From: Trigonopsis variabilis | Taxonomy: Eukaryota; Ascomycota; Trigonopsidomycetes; Trigonopsidales; Trigonopsidaceae | DNA: 64,000 nt | Assembly: GCA_003707065.3 (NCBI GenBank) | Contig: PPXM03000005.1 | Coordinates: forward strand, 414,501 to 478,500 | Direction of reading: 5' to 3' | Part shown: positions 20,803 through 31,498 of the stretch, in pieces | Layout: the number at the start of each line of letters is the position of its first letter | Numbering within the stretch: the first letter of the stretch is position 1 | Made by a program: the position numbers and the translations under genes | Notes under the pieces: model-generated | Database searches by the model: none | Seen by the model: only the letters and a program-made list of their open reading frames with translations | Told to the model about the DNA's origin: nothing

Positions 20803-22839
20803 ATGCTCAGCCGAAAGATCCAAGCGGTCATCTTAGCGCTTACTGCGCTCGTTGTGTTTTCCTCTTTTCTGGTTTTACCTGGTTTTCTCTCGTCTCCTTC
20901 GCGTCAAGTGCAGTCTAGAGATAGTCGATCCATGCGGTTTGATAAACTTCCAGAAAACTCTCCAGGTTTAGATCCACAGAGTCTGTCTGATTTTGAAGTC
21001 TTTCCTGTGCCGGATCGAATGCAAAAGCTGTCTAAAGATTCTCCTTTTGTTCAGCTGGACTGGAATCCTAAGGACCATATGGGTTCCCCTGGTCAGAGTG
21101 AGGATGACCGCATAGCTGAAGAGTTGATGCGAAAAGTCCCAGGCTATTTCCGAAGTGAAATCCCGGAAATTATAAAAATCCACAGACTGGCCAGCAAAGT
21201 TGCCGTCAATGATACTGTGATTGTTATTCCCGCCAACAGTGCATATACTGATATGACTTTGAATCTTATTTGTCGGCTACGAGAACTTGGTCTTTACAAT
21301 GTTATGGTATGGTCTATGGACACTTTGATTCATCGCGTAATGGTGAGCTTTGGTATCCCCTCCTACTATAATGAGAACTATTTCGGTGTCACGACTTTGG
21401 AAGGCTACCACAGTCCTTCTTATCTTCGTATGATGCAAGAGCGGACCAAGTTTTGGTACTCACTGCTCACAGCTGGGTACTCTTTCTTCTTCGTTGATGC
21501 CGACGTGGTTATCTTTAAGAATCCATTTGATTTACTCCCTGAAGGTATTGACATTGCTGGTCAAATCGACGAGGTTCCTTTGGACTGGTGTTTTGATACA
21601 GATAAGGTTCCTGAGATCTGTGCAGGGTTCTTCTACGTTCGTCGGTCTCCGAAAACCGAAAAGTTCTTCCTTCGTTTCCGTCTCCAATTTGCCGAAGATC
21701 GTGTATCCCATCATGAAGATACCGATGATCAATTGGTCCTAACAGCCATGATCCGGGATCATCTAATCGACAACCAGAATTCAGAAGTCTACATTGTCAA
21801 TCGTGGTAATCCTAAAAGGAATGCAACCTGGGATCCATCAAGAATTTCTGTTGCCTTTTTTGAACCATCAGATGCCCTTAATGGTCACCAATGGGATCGC
21901 GTAATCGAGTACCCTACTTATCTCAATTCCTCTTTAGAAATGAATTGGTACGATGAAAGGTTTGATCATCCTCTCACTAGCTTCCACTTGAATGGTCGAG
22001 GCGGGAAACGAGAAAGAATGGTTGATTCTCATTGGTGGCTTCTCGATGATAAATACCAAGGATGCAGGAAGTCTGAAGAAATCACGCCTGAAGAACGAAT
22101 CCGAATTCCTCCTCCGCCTCCCCCAGAACCAGAACCAGAACCAGAACCAGAAAATGAGGGTGAAGGTGAAGGCGAAGGTGAAGGTAAAGGTGATGGTGAA
22201 GGTGAAGATGATGGTGAAGGCGAAGGTGAAGATGATGGTGAAGGTGAAGGTGAAGGTGATGGTGGAGGTGATAGTGAAGGCGAAGGTGAAGAGCAAGGTG
22301 AAGAAGAGCAAGGTGAAACTGAAGTCGGAGGTGAAGAGGAAGGTGAAGCTAAGGAAGAAGAGGAGGCTGGAGATGAGGCTGAAGGAAAGGGTAAACCCAA
22401 GAGCAAAAGCAAAGCTAAAGGCAAGGGTAAAGCTAAAGGCAAGAGTAAAGCTGAAGGCGAGGAAGAGACGAATGCTAAAGGCGAAGGTGAAGTTAATGTC
22501 ATGGGTGGAGATGATGAAAGCGAAGAGCAGGTTGATGAGTCGGGAGAAACAGAAAAGGACAAGTCTACGGCCGATCGATTTGCAGAGGGAGCTGCAATTG
22601 GTGCCAAGGACCAAATCGACAGCGAAGAGGCTGACGATAGCTCTGACGGAGCCTCTGTAGGAACTACCAGAATCACTAATGCGGGCGAGAGTGGGGAGCA
22701 GGAGCAAGAAGATGATGACTCAGAGATCGAGCAACAAGACGAACAAGATGAAGAGTCTGACAAAGATAGGCCATATGAAGAGATTGGAGAGGTTGCGGAG
22801 CCTAAGATGGAGACAACTGATATTGATGAACCTCTATGA
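20803..22839 (+). CDS. Type II membrane glycosyltransferase-like protein, GT77-like, with acidic/Lys tail
   Basis: Probable Golgi glycosyltransferase of the nucleotide-diphospho-sugar transferase (GT77-like) group; 678 residues. The N terminus is short and basic, then a single signal anchor at about 8-30 (VILALTALVVFSSFLVLPGF). The catalytic domain spans about 100-410: NDTVIVIPANSAYTDMTLN, the DADVVIFKNPFDLLP block with the metal-binding DXD, and the AGFFYVRRSP block. From about residue 430 the protein becomes low complexity: PPPPPEPEPEPEPE, then Gly-Glu repeats, a KSKSKAKGKGKAKGKSK run and a Glu/Asp-rich end. This roughly 250-residue tail would face the Golgi lumen and is unusual for the family. 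Acceptor and donor sugars unknown. It is convergent with the GT90-like gene. Confidence 0.85.
   Translation: MLSRKIQAVILALTALVVFSSFLVLPGFLSSPSRQVQSRDSRSMRFDKLPENSPGLDPQSLSDFEVFPVPDRMQKLSKDSPFVQLDWNPKDHMGSPGQSEDDRIAEELMRKVPGYFRSEIPEIIKIHRLASKVAVNDTVIVIPANSAYTDMTLNLICRLRELGLYNVMVWSMDTLIHRVMVSFGIPSYYNENYFGVTTLEGYHSPSYLRMMQERTKFWYSLLTAGYSFFFVDADVVIFKNPFDLLPEGIDIAGQIDEVPLDWCFDTDKVPEICAGFFYVRRSPKTEKFFLRFRLQFAEDRVSHHEDTDDQLVLTAMIRDHLIDNQNSEVYIVNRGNPKRNATWDPSRISVAFFEPSDALNGHQWDRVIEYPTYLNSSLEMNWYDERFDHPLTSFHLNGRGGKRERMVDSHWWLLDDKYQGCRKSEEITPEERIRIPPPPPPEPEPEPEPENEGEGEGEGEGKGDGEGEDDGEGEGEDDGEGEGEGDGGGDSEGEGEEQGEEEQGETEVGGEEEGEAKEEEEAGDEAEGKGKPKSKSKAKGKGKAKGKSKAEGEEETNAKGEGEVNVMGGDDESEEQVDESGETEKDKSTADRFAEGAAIGAKDQIDSEEADDSSDGASVGTTRITNAGESGEQEQEDDDSEIEQQDEQDEESDKDRPYEEIGEVAEPKMETTDIDEPL
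22123..22480 (+). repeat. Coding hexanucleotide repeats in the GT77-like tail
   Basis: Five exact CCAGAA copies at 22123-22152 encode Glu-Pro repeats. A long degenerate GGTGAA array follows (about 22159-22350, Gly-Glu repeats with GGTGAT variants), then AAAGGCAAGAGTAAAGC-like units coding Lys/Gly/Ser/Ala. The unit stays 6 bp throughout, so slippage would change length without breaking the frame. Confidence 0.9.
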
Positions 22840-23137
22840 ACTCATGATAAGGTGTTATTGTTATTTATGATTCAAACGGGAAGCCATGTTGGCCTGCTAA
22901 ACGGCCCTGAGACCAGTTTCCTTCTTTGGGACTGTCGCAGAGTCAGATATTTCGACTGTATGAATAAGGAGTTGCTATGTATAGTAGAGGAAAGGATGGT
23001 TCACTTTTCGGTAAGATCTGAATTCAGATTACAACTCGAACGGTATACACGTCGTTCGTCACGTAAATATCGTAAATATCAACACATCAAAGTGAGCAAG
23101 GTACTCACTCTGAGGTAGGGAAATAGCAAATGCTATA

Positions 23138-25120
23138 TTACAATAATAGGGAAGGAAGATTGTAGCCTATAGAGGCACGATCATCACTAAGAACGCGGCC
23201 GTATTCGAGCAAAAGACGAAAGAGATATGCCCGCATATCCTCTTTACCGAGGACGACACTTGCCCATTGCCTTCCCTGTTCTGCTATTATGCGGCCAATG
23301 TCGTCCGCAATGGCCGCGAGTGCTTTATCAAGGGCGGCATTTGATCCGGTTAGAGAGACGTCAGGGGCGCTCAAGAAGAATTCCATGATGGTGTAAAGAT
23401 CCGCAAAGTTGTTATCTAAAGGAACAAAATGTACCCAGGGGAATAGGCGTTCGTCATGCCACTCTCTGAAGATGGTCGCTTTTAACGGAAGAGAGTGCGA
23501 GAGTAAGAAGGCGCGGAAGCGGCCTGAGAAGGAGTTTCCATCAACATCTATAAGATATTTATTTGCAAACTGCGTTGCGAAGGGTTCCGGTTCAGCCAGA
23601 GAGAAGTAAGGTTGAAGCTCTGGACAATCGGGTCCATCTTGGCACCAGTCAAAACCAGTAAGAGCGAGGTCAAATGAAGGGGCTATAGAGGATGCAGGGA
23701 TAGAATGGAGAGACCAGCGTTCACCCTCGGGGGCTGTGTAGTCATAGCGGTAAGACTGAAAAGATTCCTGTGAGACAGCAGAGGCATTGGTAATGCGGAG
23801 CAGGTTGAGACGATGGTTAAGTGGCCAAGTCTCATTTGAGAGCCTGCCTCCCGATGGCCAGCCTCTCCAGAAGAGGACTGGCTGTTTGCTTTTCCAAGGG
23901 AGATCATATTGAGGGTTATAGACATAGCGTTCATCGTCGGAATAGTACATATTCGCAGGAAAAAGGATATCGTTATTGATGCTGAGGCGACATTCAGAGA
24001 AGACTGGCAGGGGCTCTGAAAGCCAATCTAGACTGATTGGGGCAGAAAGCATTCCATGATGAGAAGAGATCGGTTTGCCGAGAAGACAGAGGTCACCAGA
24101 AGCAATAAAGTTGTCAACAAGTGAAGGGGATGAAGAAAAGGGAGATGGTGGGGAAGAGGAATCATTCACTGGAGGCCAATTAAATGGAGAGTCAGGGGGG
24201 CAAGAAGAAGAAATGAGATCACTTATAGTGAACTTGTCTAGAGTGTGGTGGATCGAAGCCTCTAAAGGCTCAGTATCTTCGTCATAATAAAGAGGCGGAA
24301 CAAAAGTGTCGATTGCATTATCGGGGACATGAATATTGGGTGAAGATAAATTAGATAGCAGCGACCAAGGAATTGAAACTCTTGGCTCATCTGTCACACT
24401 GAGCGGAATGTCGAGATCGGGAAGATGTTGTACAAACGAAGAAATCATTGAAGAAAAGATATCCAACCGCCAGGCTATGGGGCTACCAATGAATTTCTCA
24501 AAAGGAGAAATGAGTTCACCGTCTCTAACTTTAAAACAAGCTATATTCGGTTCCATGCACAAGGAGTGGATAGACTGGCGTAATTTTCTTGGGTCGATGG
24601 ACCAGAATATCTCCATGTCACGATTGATTTGATCGAAATCATCAAAGTTGATGACTCCTTCACTTCTAGCGTATTTGTACCATTCATCAAACTTCGGAGG
24701 AGGCAAACGTTTATTCATAGACCTATAATGGTACCATGTAGTGAGAAAATTGTCAGATAGACCCATTATATGCCGTGAAAACATGTCAAACGACTCTTTG
24801 ACCTTTGTGATAATCGGATGTTGATCAACGTCTCGTCGTAAATCTTGATCCTGTATATTATTTATCAGATCCTGAATTGGGTTACTTTTCATTTCACGAT
24901 ACCGAGGAAATTTCTCAATAATCCATTTCTTTTCATTAGGGACTTGCTGAATGTCGCCTAACTCGAAACTCGGCCATTCCTGGTCTTGAGTCTCCTCGCC
25001 GCTATCAATCGTAGCACCATTTGATAGGCTATACACCAATGAAATAGATATGATAGCTGCAACAATTAAAGATATTATTTTAATATAACGATGCCGAAGC
25101 ATTATCCTGTGCAAGAGCAT
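23138..25120 (-). CDS. GT90/CAP10-like glycosyltransferase
   Basis: Likely Golgi glycosyltransferase of the CAP10/GT90 family, known in fungi from capsule and cell-wall polysaccharide synthesis. It is 660 residues in one exon. A signal anchor at about 13-33 (IKIISLIVAAIISISLVYSL) gives type II topology. The lumenal part ends in the typical CAP10 block: FDLALTGFDWCQD, KYLIDVDGNSFSGRFRAFLL, SHSLPLKATIFREWHDERL and WVHFVPLDNNFADLYTIMEF. A Ser/Pro-rich insert near residues 310-345 is probably disordered. The ATG at 25120 is the first in frame. It lies convergent to the GT77-like gene (298 bp apart), which supports a shared glycan function, but the product is unknown. Confidence 0.88.
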   Translation of the reverse strand: MLLHRIMLRHRYIKIISLIVAAIISISLVYSLSNGATIDSGEETQDQEWPSFELGDIQQVPNEKKWIIEKFPRYREMKSNPIQDLINNIQDQDLRRDVDQHPIITKVKESFDMFSRHIMGLSDNFLTTWYHYRSMNKRLPPPKFDEWYKYARSEGVINFDDFDQINRDMEIFWSIDPRKLRQSIHSLCMEPNIACFKVRDGELISPFEKFIGSPIAWRLDIFSSMISSFVQHLPDLDIPLSVTDEPRVSIPWSLLSNLSSPNIHVPDNAIDTFVPPLYYDEDTEPLEASIHHTLDKFTISDLISSSCPPDSPFNWPPVNDSSSPPSPFSSSPSLVDNFIASGDLCLLGKPISSHHGMLSAPISLDWLSEPLPVFSECRLSINNDILFPANMYYSDDERYVYNPQYDLPWKSKQPVLFWRGWPSGGRLSNETWPLNHRLNLLRITNASAVSQESFQSYRYDYTAPEGERWSLHSIPASSIAPSFDLALTGFDWCQDGPDCPELQPYFSLAEPEPFATQFANKYLIDVDGNSFSGRFRAFLLSHSLPLKATIFREWHDERLFPWVHFVPLDNNFADLYTIMEFFLSAPDVSLTGSNAALDKALAAIADDIGRIIAEQGRQWASVVLGKEDMRAYLFRLLLEYGRVLSDDRASIGYNLPSLLL

Positions 25121-26106
25121 TCAGGCCGGTTTCACAAGTCACAGGATGATCGAATCAAAATTTCGCCAATTAAGCTGAATCCCCTGGGACTTTAGGATCT
25201 GAACTTGCGCTGTAAAAAAAAGGGCGGCTTTTGCACCGGCCGATGCAGCTTAGATTGAAGTGAGATTAATTGTGGGGATTAGCAGTTGTATGTAACTCTC
25301 TGGGTACCGACTCATACATATGTCTGTATACTACTGACGAACTCTGCTCAGTTCTCCTTGGTATTTACAATAATAGTTCGATTCTTGGATGAGATTCTCT
25401 CTCGATCCACTCGCAATCCATCGTTAATCAAAAAGTAGATCGTCTTAGGTCGTGCCATTCCATAACTTCACCTCAGACAACCAACCCTTCAATATGTTTT
25501 CCCAGGATCTTCAGGTTCCACATCTCATACTAGATAAAAGACACATAGATCAAGTACAAATACAACCACTTCCTCGTATGAATTTGATTATAAGCATTTT
25601 CCGCTACCAGCTCGAGTTTCTTGTCGGTGACTATGGAGCACTTCCTCTCTTCTGGGTGAATTCAAAAGGAAATTTTACGCGCCTTACCGGTTAAGTTTGG
25701 GAAGAAAGTCAAATGTGGCCAAAGAAAAATACTTTCAAGCAATGAACTGTGACAATGATAGCAGTAGCCATTCAGAAATGGCTACTGTGACAGTTATTAC
25801 AAGTTTTTGAATGAAATAGCCATTCCTGTTGTTAAAATCCTCCGCCACGTGCAGTTCCCTTTGTCTGTTTTGAGGTTGGCACCAAAATCGTTCGCGAATA
25901 GGCTTATCTGGATTCTTAGATAACGCTACAATGATCCGGTAGGCAAGTAATAGCTAGGGAACCTAATGTAGTAGATTCGTGAGTTCGCTCAAGACTTCCC
26001 GATCCGGTAAAACAGTCCCTGATAGCAAAGGGAACATTTCCCCGGAAAATGACTATAAAAAAGCCAAGATCTCCCTTATAATTTTCTTGTATAATCAATT
26101 GCAACC
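25121..26106. promoter_or_regulatory. Divergent intergenic region, GT90-like and cupin genes
   Basis: 986 bp. It contains the hairpin at 25762-25787, a CACGTG at 25846-25851, and a TATAAAA at 26054-26060 placed 47-53 bp before the cupin ATG. The 80-codon frame at 25452-25694 begins with GTG and has no family motif. Confidence 0.55.
25762..25787. repeat. 11-bp perfect inverted repeat with 4-nt loop
   Basis: The arm CAGTAGCCATT (25762-25772) and its exact reverse complement AATGGCTACTG (25777-25787) flank CAGA. AACTGT and ACAGTT flank the pair further out, so the whole block is a broken palindrome of about 50 bp. A further AGCCATT sits about 40 bp downstream. Confidence 0.85.
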
Positions 26107-26457
26107 ATGCCTATGAAATTCGTCGAAGGAGCTCAAAAGAATACTCATCTTCCTCTTATCGCCCACGATAACTCGTTTCTTGGCGACGCTGCCTGGTCGA
26201 TCGATGAGCCTGACCGCCAAATGAGTGGAGGCTTCTTCCGTCAAGAAAAGGGTACTCCTCTCGTCTACACCTATAGCTATCATGAATTGAAGCTGATTCT
26301 TGAAGGTTCCTTCAAGGTCACTGATCAGACCGGAAAGACTGTCCTTGCCAAGGCCGGAGACGTCCTCTACTTTGAGAAAGGCGACACAATTACCTTTGAC
26401 GCCGACGATTACGCTCTTGCCTTCTACGTTGGACTTCGCCCTCCCAAGCTTGACTAA
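26107..26457 (+). CDS. Small cupin, EutQ-like
   Basis: 116 residues, one exon, ATG preceded by GCAACC. The body matches a single-domain RmlC/EutQ-type cupin: SYHELKLILEGSFKVTDQTG (with the His-Glu of cupin motif 1), then AGDVLYFEKGDTITF (motif 2). Such proteins bind a metal or small ligand; fungal members have no settled function. There is no signal peptide or membrane segment, so it is cytosolic. A clear TATA box lies about 50 bp upstream. It is convergent with the amino-acid permease and sits at the edge of the catabolic cluster, so a role in amine or amino-acid metabolism is possible but inferred only from position. Confidence 0.85.
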   Translation: MPMKFVEGAQKNTHLPLIAHDNSFLGDAAWSIDEPDRQMSGGFFRQEKGTPLVYTYSYHELKLILEGSFKVTDQTGKTVLAKAGDVLYFEKGDTITFDADDYALAFYVGLRPPKLD

Positions 26458-26860
26458 TATATTTATGAATAAAATAATGTATGTGATCCATTTATCCGTA
26501 GTAGAAGCGTATGACTGTGAAGGATTATGTCGCAAAGCGGCTTGAAACTCTTGCTCTGGTTTAAAATATCAGGGGGAGACTGTGGAATACGAGACAGTCT
26601 GGAATTCATCTCTAAGGTAGGTCCGTCGTTAAGTGCAGCTACTGTAAGTATATCTATCTGGCCGCTGCAAGCCTTAGCGCCATTATTAGAATTATACACT
26701 TCTTCGAGACATGAAAAATGGTTCTAATAACTGATCCGGACTACAAAACCCCTGACATAAACAGCTCGATTAGGAAATATTGCTACAACTTGTTTCAAAA
26801 CTCTATCGATAACTACCAACAACGAAACGATCAAAGACAAACACTCATTGGACCCGACAT
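26458..26860. other. Convergent 3' region, cupin and permease
   Basis: 403 bp of shared 3' flank. No gene, repeat or RNA seen. Confidence 0.5.
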
Positions 26861-28569
26861 TTAAGTAGGGTTGAAATAAGACAAGAATCGCTTGAATCTG
26901 GACTGGGAGTAGTAACGATCAAGGAAGACAATCTCATCCGTGGTAAGATAACGACGTCCGGTAACAAGATCGGCCTTAGCAGGATCAACCATTTTAGTCT
27001 TGAAGATGAGCATATGGATAATGGTGAAGAAGACGACAATCAAGACACCAAGGTAGGTTTCAAAGAAATCATAAGCAGAAGGAGATCCACCAATGGGGAA
27101 GAGAGCGAGGTAGAAGGTTCCGATCAAAATCAAAGTGGTCGTGATACCGAGGAAAAGAGGAGTGAAAGGGTAAAAGGGAGTCTTCCAAGAATAAGGAGAG
27201 GAGAAGACCTTGGTGGGATCTCCTTGTGCCTTGATGGCTCGTCGGAAGCAAATGTGGCACATAGAAAGGATGACCCAAACAATGAAGAAAGAGGTAGAAG
27301 TGACAGCAGCAAACCAGTTGAACACAACGATACCACTGCTTGAACAGTTGATGTAAGTGAAGATAATGGCGAAAACGGAAGAGAAGAGCACAGACCAGGT
27401 GGGACGACCCCTCTTGTCAACATGAGCAAAGACCTTGGGAATAAGATTCTGGAGAGCCATGCATCTCATCATACGAGAGCAAAGGAAAATAGACTCAATA
27501 CCGATAGCGAGAATACCAATCATCATGATAGCGTTCATGATATCGGGAAGACCCTTAATTCCAGCAAGGTTAAGAGCAATGACGAAGGGGGAGGCGGCCG
27601 AACCACTGGCACCGAAAAGATGAGGATCATCTTGAGGGACAAGAAGAGTGACGAGCATGATGGAGACCATGTAGAGACCAATGACACGGAACGAGACACC
27701 CTTTACGGCTCGAGCCATGGAGTATCGAGGAGTCTCGGCTTCACCTTGAATGAAACCGGTGAAAGTTTGATCACCAGCGGCCCAGATTGCAAGAAGATTG
27801 CACTCGATAAAACCCTTGAGTTGATGCTTGAATACCGGATAAGGAGATCTCCAATACTCTCCGTGGTGGACGAAACCATCAGGTCCAGCACCGCCGATCA
27901 TGGCAAAGGAGGTGATAATAATGATGACGAAAAAGAGCACTTTGAGGGCACTAGTGATATACTCAAATTCACCAAAGAATCGGACAGGTAACAAGAACAT
28001 CACGAGGTTACAAACCAAGAAAATAGTCATCAAGGCTGCTTCGGGAACCTTCTCCTCAGTATCCCAGTATCGAACAATGACGGAAAATGCGACAGCCTCG
28101 GAACCAACAATCGTAGCCCAGGCAAGCCAGTCAGCAAAACCAATAGCAAAACCAAGAGAGGGATGGACCCATCGAGTAGCGAAGTCAATAACATTACCGG
28201 AAACAGGGAAAGCAATGGTCATTTCAGCCAAACAACCCAAAGCGAAAATAACGAGAATCATAACAAGACCATAACCAAGAATCTACAAGAGTCAGCCAAG
28301 CCATAATGTCGGTTTCTTACCATGTGACCAGGACCACAGATGTTCAAGGCTTTACCGGTAGCAATGAAAACACCGGTACCGATGTTGGAACCAAAAGAAA
28401 TCATCTGAATGTGACGAGCATTCATAGACCGGTGAAGCTGATGACCGACGCAAGGACCATCATCATTGGAGAGGTCTTGGGGTTTGACGGAGATCTCTTC
28501 AAAAGAACCAACAACTGGTTCGTCAGCCGAGTAAGTATGCGTGATAACGTTCTTCTCGATTTCAGACAT
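26861..28569 (-). CDS. Amino-acid permease (two exons)
   Basis: Plasma-membrane amino-acid/H+ symporter of the fungal YAT (APC superfamily) type. Exon 1 is 28569-28321 and exon 2 28282-26861; the 38-nt intron has GTAAGA, GGCTGAC and TTGTAG. The product is 556 residues with about 12 hydrophobic segments. Marks: HIQMISFGSNIGTGVFIATG in segment 1, GFADWLAWATIVGSEAVAFS, and IWAAGDQTFTGFIQGEAETP. A Lys/Arg-poor acidic N tail precedes segment 1. TATATAT at 28620-28626 is about 50 bp upstream. The substrate cannot be read from sequence. Its place beside a D-amino-acid oxidase, an aminotransferase and two regulators suggests uptake of the cluster's substrate. Confidence 0.93.
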
Positions 28570-31498
28570 GACGACGAGAGAGGGCTGATCTGAGGAGCTG
28601 GAGACGTCGTATACAAGGCTATATATACATCATGACTGAACTGATAACCGGATTCTAGGACCAAAGATAGCAAGGTCTGAAGTCTTTCACCGAGAAGCAG
28701 GTTCTGTATCGATGCGGCTCAAGACCTGAGCCTCATCCAGAAGCGATATGTGCTGGCTGAATTAGGAACTAAGCGGCTCCGGTTCAACGATCTGCCAGAG
28801 TCCACATTGGCTGCTCGGTCCCGATTGTCTTGATATCGCTGATGGACGAAGCCACTATCAATTAGGCCCAGCCACATCCTCGGCTTGTTCCAGTTGGCTC
28901 GGAGCCGGATTGGGCCGGGTAAGTATTGCGGCACAGCTAAGATACGTTGAGCTTGATGCGTTGTTATCTCTAGTTGATGCTTGATGTCCAGAGATAGAGA
29001 TGGAAAAGGCCGCATGGAGACGGACCGTAGACGAAATCTCATAAAATGACATGAGTCACGTATGCGACATATAATCACAAGTGTCTCTCTTTGGATTACG
29101 TTTCGGATCCATTGAATTGGCATCGGTTGGATGTTATGATCCAACCTAATCTTTGACTGAGTGGCTACGGCATCAGCTTTGGGAGATGAGCCACATCCTG
29201 GGGTATACGCACAAAGACAAGAATCAAATAGCAGGCCGTAAGTGTCTGCATCAGTAACCACCATATCATGAAACCTAACCAGACATCGAGTGGGGCTTAT
29301 CCAGCAAACGAGATGGTCACGTTCCTAATGGCTCCGCTTGACAAGTCAATTAGAAAGCCTCCGTAGTAGTTCATCCTAGTGAGAAGTGTCGGGTTCATCC
29401 TATCTAAACACCTATCTGCAGCGACAGACTACGAAGCGCGATAATGGCCTCCGGTGATCTGTTGAGCGATAACATTGTTTCCGAGAGTCGCCGCTAAGCA
29501 TGAAAATGAAAACACATTTTCCGCGAAATTCTTTCTTGAACGCTGATGCTGCTAGAAAGTATGTACATAAATGATACTACCTGTCTCCTTAAGTACTAAG
29601 CAGCCAAAGTATTATCCAAAGCTAAAAGGCTAAGTATGGACTCACGACCCAAGACTTGGTCTCGTTGAACCAACCACTGGTTAATGATAGAATAGGTAAT
29701 AGTATCGAGATCCAGGAAATAACTTATTTCACCAAAAGCCCCAACGAGCAATCAGTGTATATTTCTATCGGTCCTAGTGGTTCTTTTGGCTTCTTCCTGA
29801 CTCTTGGGCTTGTCCTGTTTATGACTATTGCCTCTCTTATCGGGGAGAGCGCGCCAAATCGGGAATTCCCATTGTTGATATGAGATGTAGTTGTCAGATA
29901 ACGTATTCTTGAGATGGCACGACTTGGCATATACCAAAGAATGGTTTACATACTCTTGTAATTCGATATGCTAATCTTGTTCGATCCACCGCGAGGGAAC
30001 GGTAATCATGTCTTTCGGTCACTTTGGACCTTGGCTCGTGGAAGCCTAGGTAACGTTGGGCTCTAGGAGGTTCCTTTCTGTCCCAAGCAGAGCGATTTGC
30101 AGTAGTTAAATCGCTCTTGGGCCACAAAGTAACGAACGTATTGCCAGGTGTCGTTAATATCTGATGAAGACTCTACCAGGAGGTGAATACGGACGACATT
30201 GATAGTTAATTAAAAGATTTCACTGTAACTTTTCAGTCCTGCCGATACAAGCTGACCTTCGCTTCTCGATCGAAAGAAGAAAGGTGCTGATACACATGCG
30301 ATAGCTTGCCTCGCTTAATTATGTTGCGTCTGAAAACAATGCTCGATCCAGTAATGACGGCCGCGTCCATTTGTATGAAAACTTCTTGTTGGCATGAGAG
30401 ACCTCGGCGGATCAACTTGCCCAGGATATCGTCCATCTCGGCCCCGCGCTCTCAAAACTGTAATCTCCGACCGACCTATCTATCCATTCCCGACCATCCA
30501 ATGGACCATCTGCTGGACGAATATCGGCGTAAGGCTTACTCACATCACATAGACGCTCCTTTCTATCTTATCTTGGTTATCGTTCTCCGATGATCCCTAA
30601 TGTACTCGTTATCTGAGACCTCAGTACGTGATACCTAATTTACCACAGCGCGCCCAGTCATCCCAGGAAAACCGATTCTTCTGGTAAAAAAGAAGAAGGG
30701 TTTGTAGTCGACACTATAAGCTTGAAATTCTCTATATTATAGTTTACAAGCTTTTTGCTAATTTTGTTGCTCTCTTTTCACTATGGCTGGACTGCCTCTA
30801 GAGAGCGAGTACGAATAGGGGAATGAAACTCCGAAGGGCCAATATCGCCCGAACTTTCCCTAGGGCAAAAGTTACCGGGTAAAAGTGAAATGTAAAGGTG
30901 CATGCCAGATGTGCAGTCCCGCGTCCTTTTGATTGTCCTGGATCGGCTATGTGTAGATCTCTATCAGCACTCTTACCCTTTTCAATCTTGAGTAGAAACA
31001 GAGATTAAGATAACATGATTTAAGTCCAGGCTCATTCGTCAACTCACAGAGTGAGAACTAGAACTCTCGCCTAGTCATTCTTGCATCATAAATTCGTCGC
31101 AACTCACATAGGAAACTACCTCTTCAAGTTTTGACTATTAAGTCAGTTAATCTAAATCTTTGAGATAATACGGTGGCTTACAACCTGCGGACTACACCAG
31201 AAGTTTCATGCGAATATCAAAATAACGAGCGGTCTAGGTATGTTCTCTTTAGCGATTTTACCGTAAGTGTCACAAGCACTTTGGTGAGACTCCCATGCAG
31301 AGAATAAAATGGTAGCCGGAAGTACATTCATGAACATCGCTCCGGCTAGAAGACGAAGGATGCTTTCTCCTGTGGTGACAACAGCCTGTGAAGATGATTC
31401 ATACGGGTCATGGTACAGCTCAACTACGATTAGATGTCTTAACATTCATGCTATTGTCCTCTGAGGGACCTCTATTCTAACATGCAAACTCGTAACCT
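28570..31498. other. Gene-poor stretch upstream of the permease
   Basis: About 2.9 kb. It holds the permease promoter (TATA at 28620-28626) and the 3' flank of the reductase gene. Open frames include a 181-codon ATG frame on the minus strand (28719-29264) and a 79-codon one (31206-31445), neither with a family motif, plausible exon junctions or composition that persuades me. No tRNA, tandem repeat or element remnants recognised. Confidence 0.5.

Noticed and set aside
21934-22763. Long antisense open frames (over 240 codons) across the GT77-like tail
   Set aside because: They mirror the 6-bp coding repeat of the plus-strand gene; the translations are pure Phe/Thr or Ser/Pro low complexity with no start context.
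28719-29264. 181-codon ATG frame on the minus strand upstream of the permease
   Set aside because: No family motif and no hydrophobic or repeat structure, and it lies in the permease promoter; judged a chance frame.
31206-31445. 79-codon ATG frame with a hydrophobic stretch downstream of the reductase-like gene
   Set aside because: Too short and unlike any transporter end I know; could be chance in the 3' flank.
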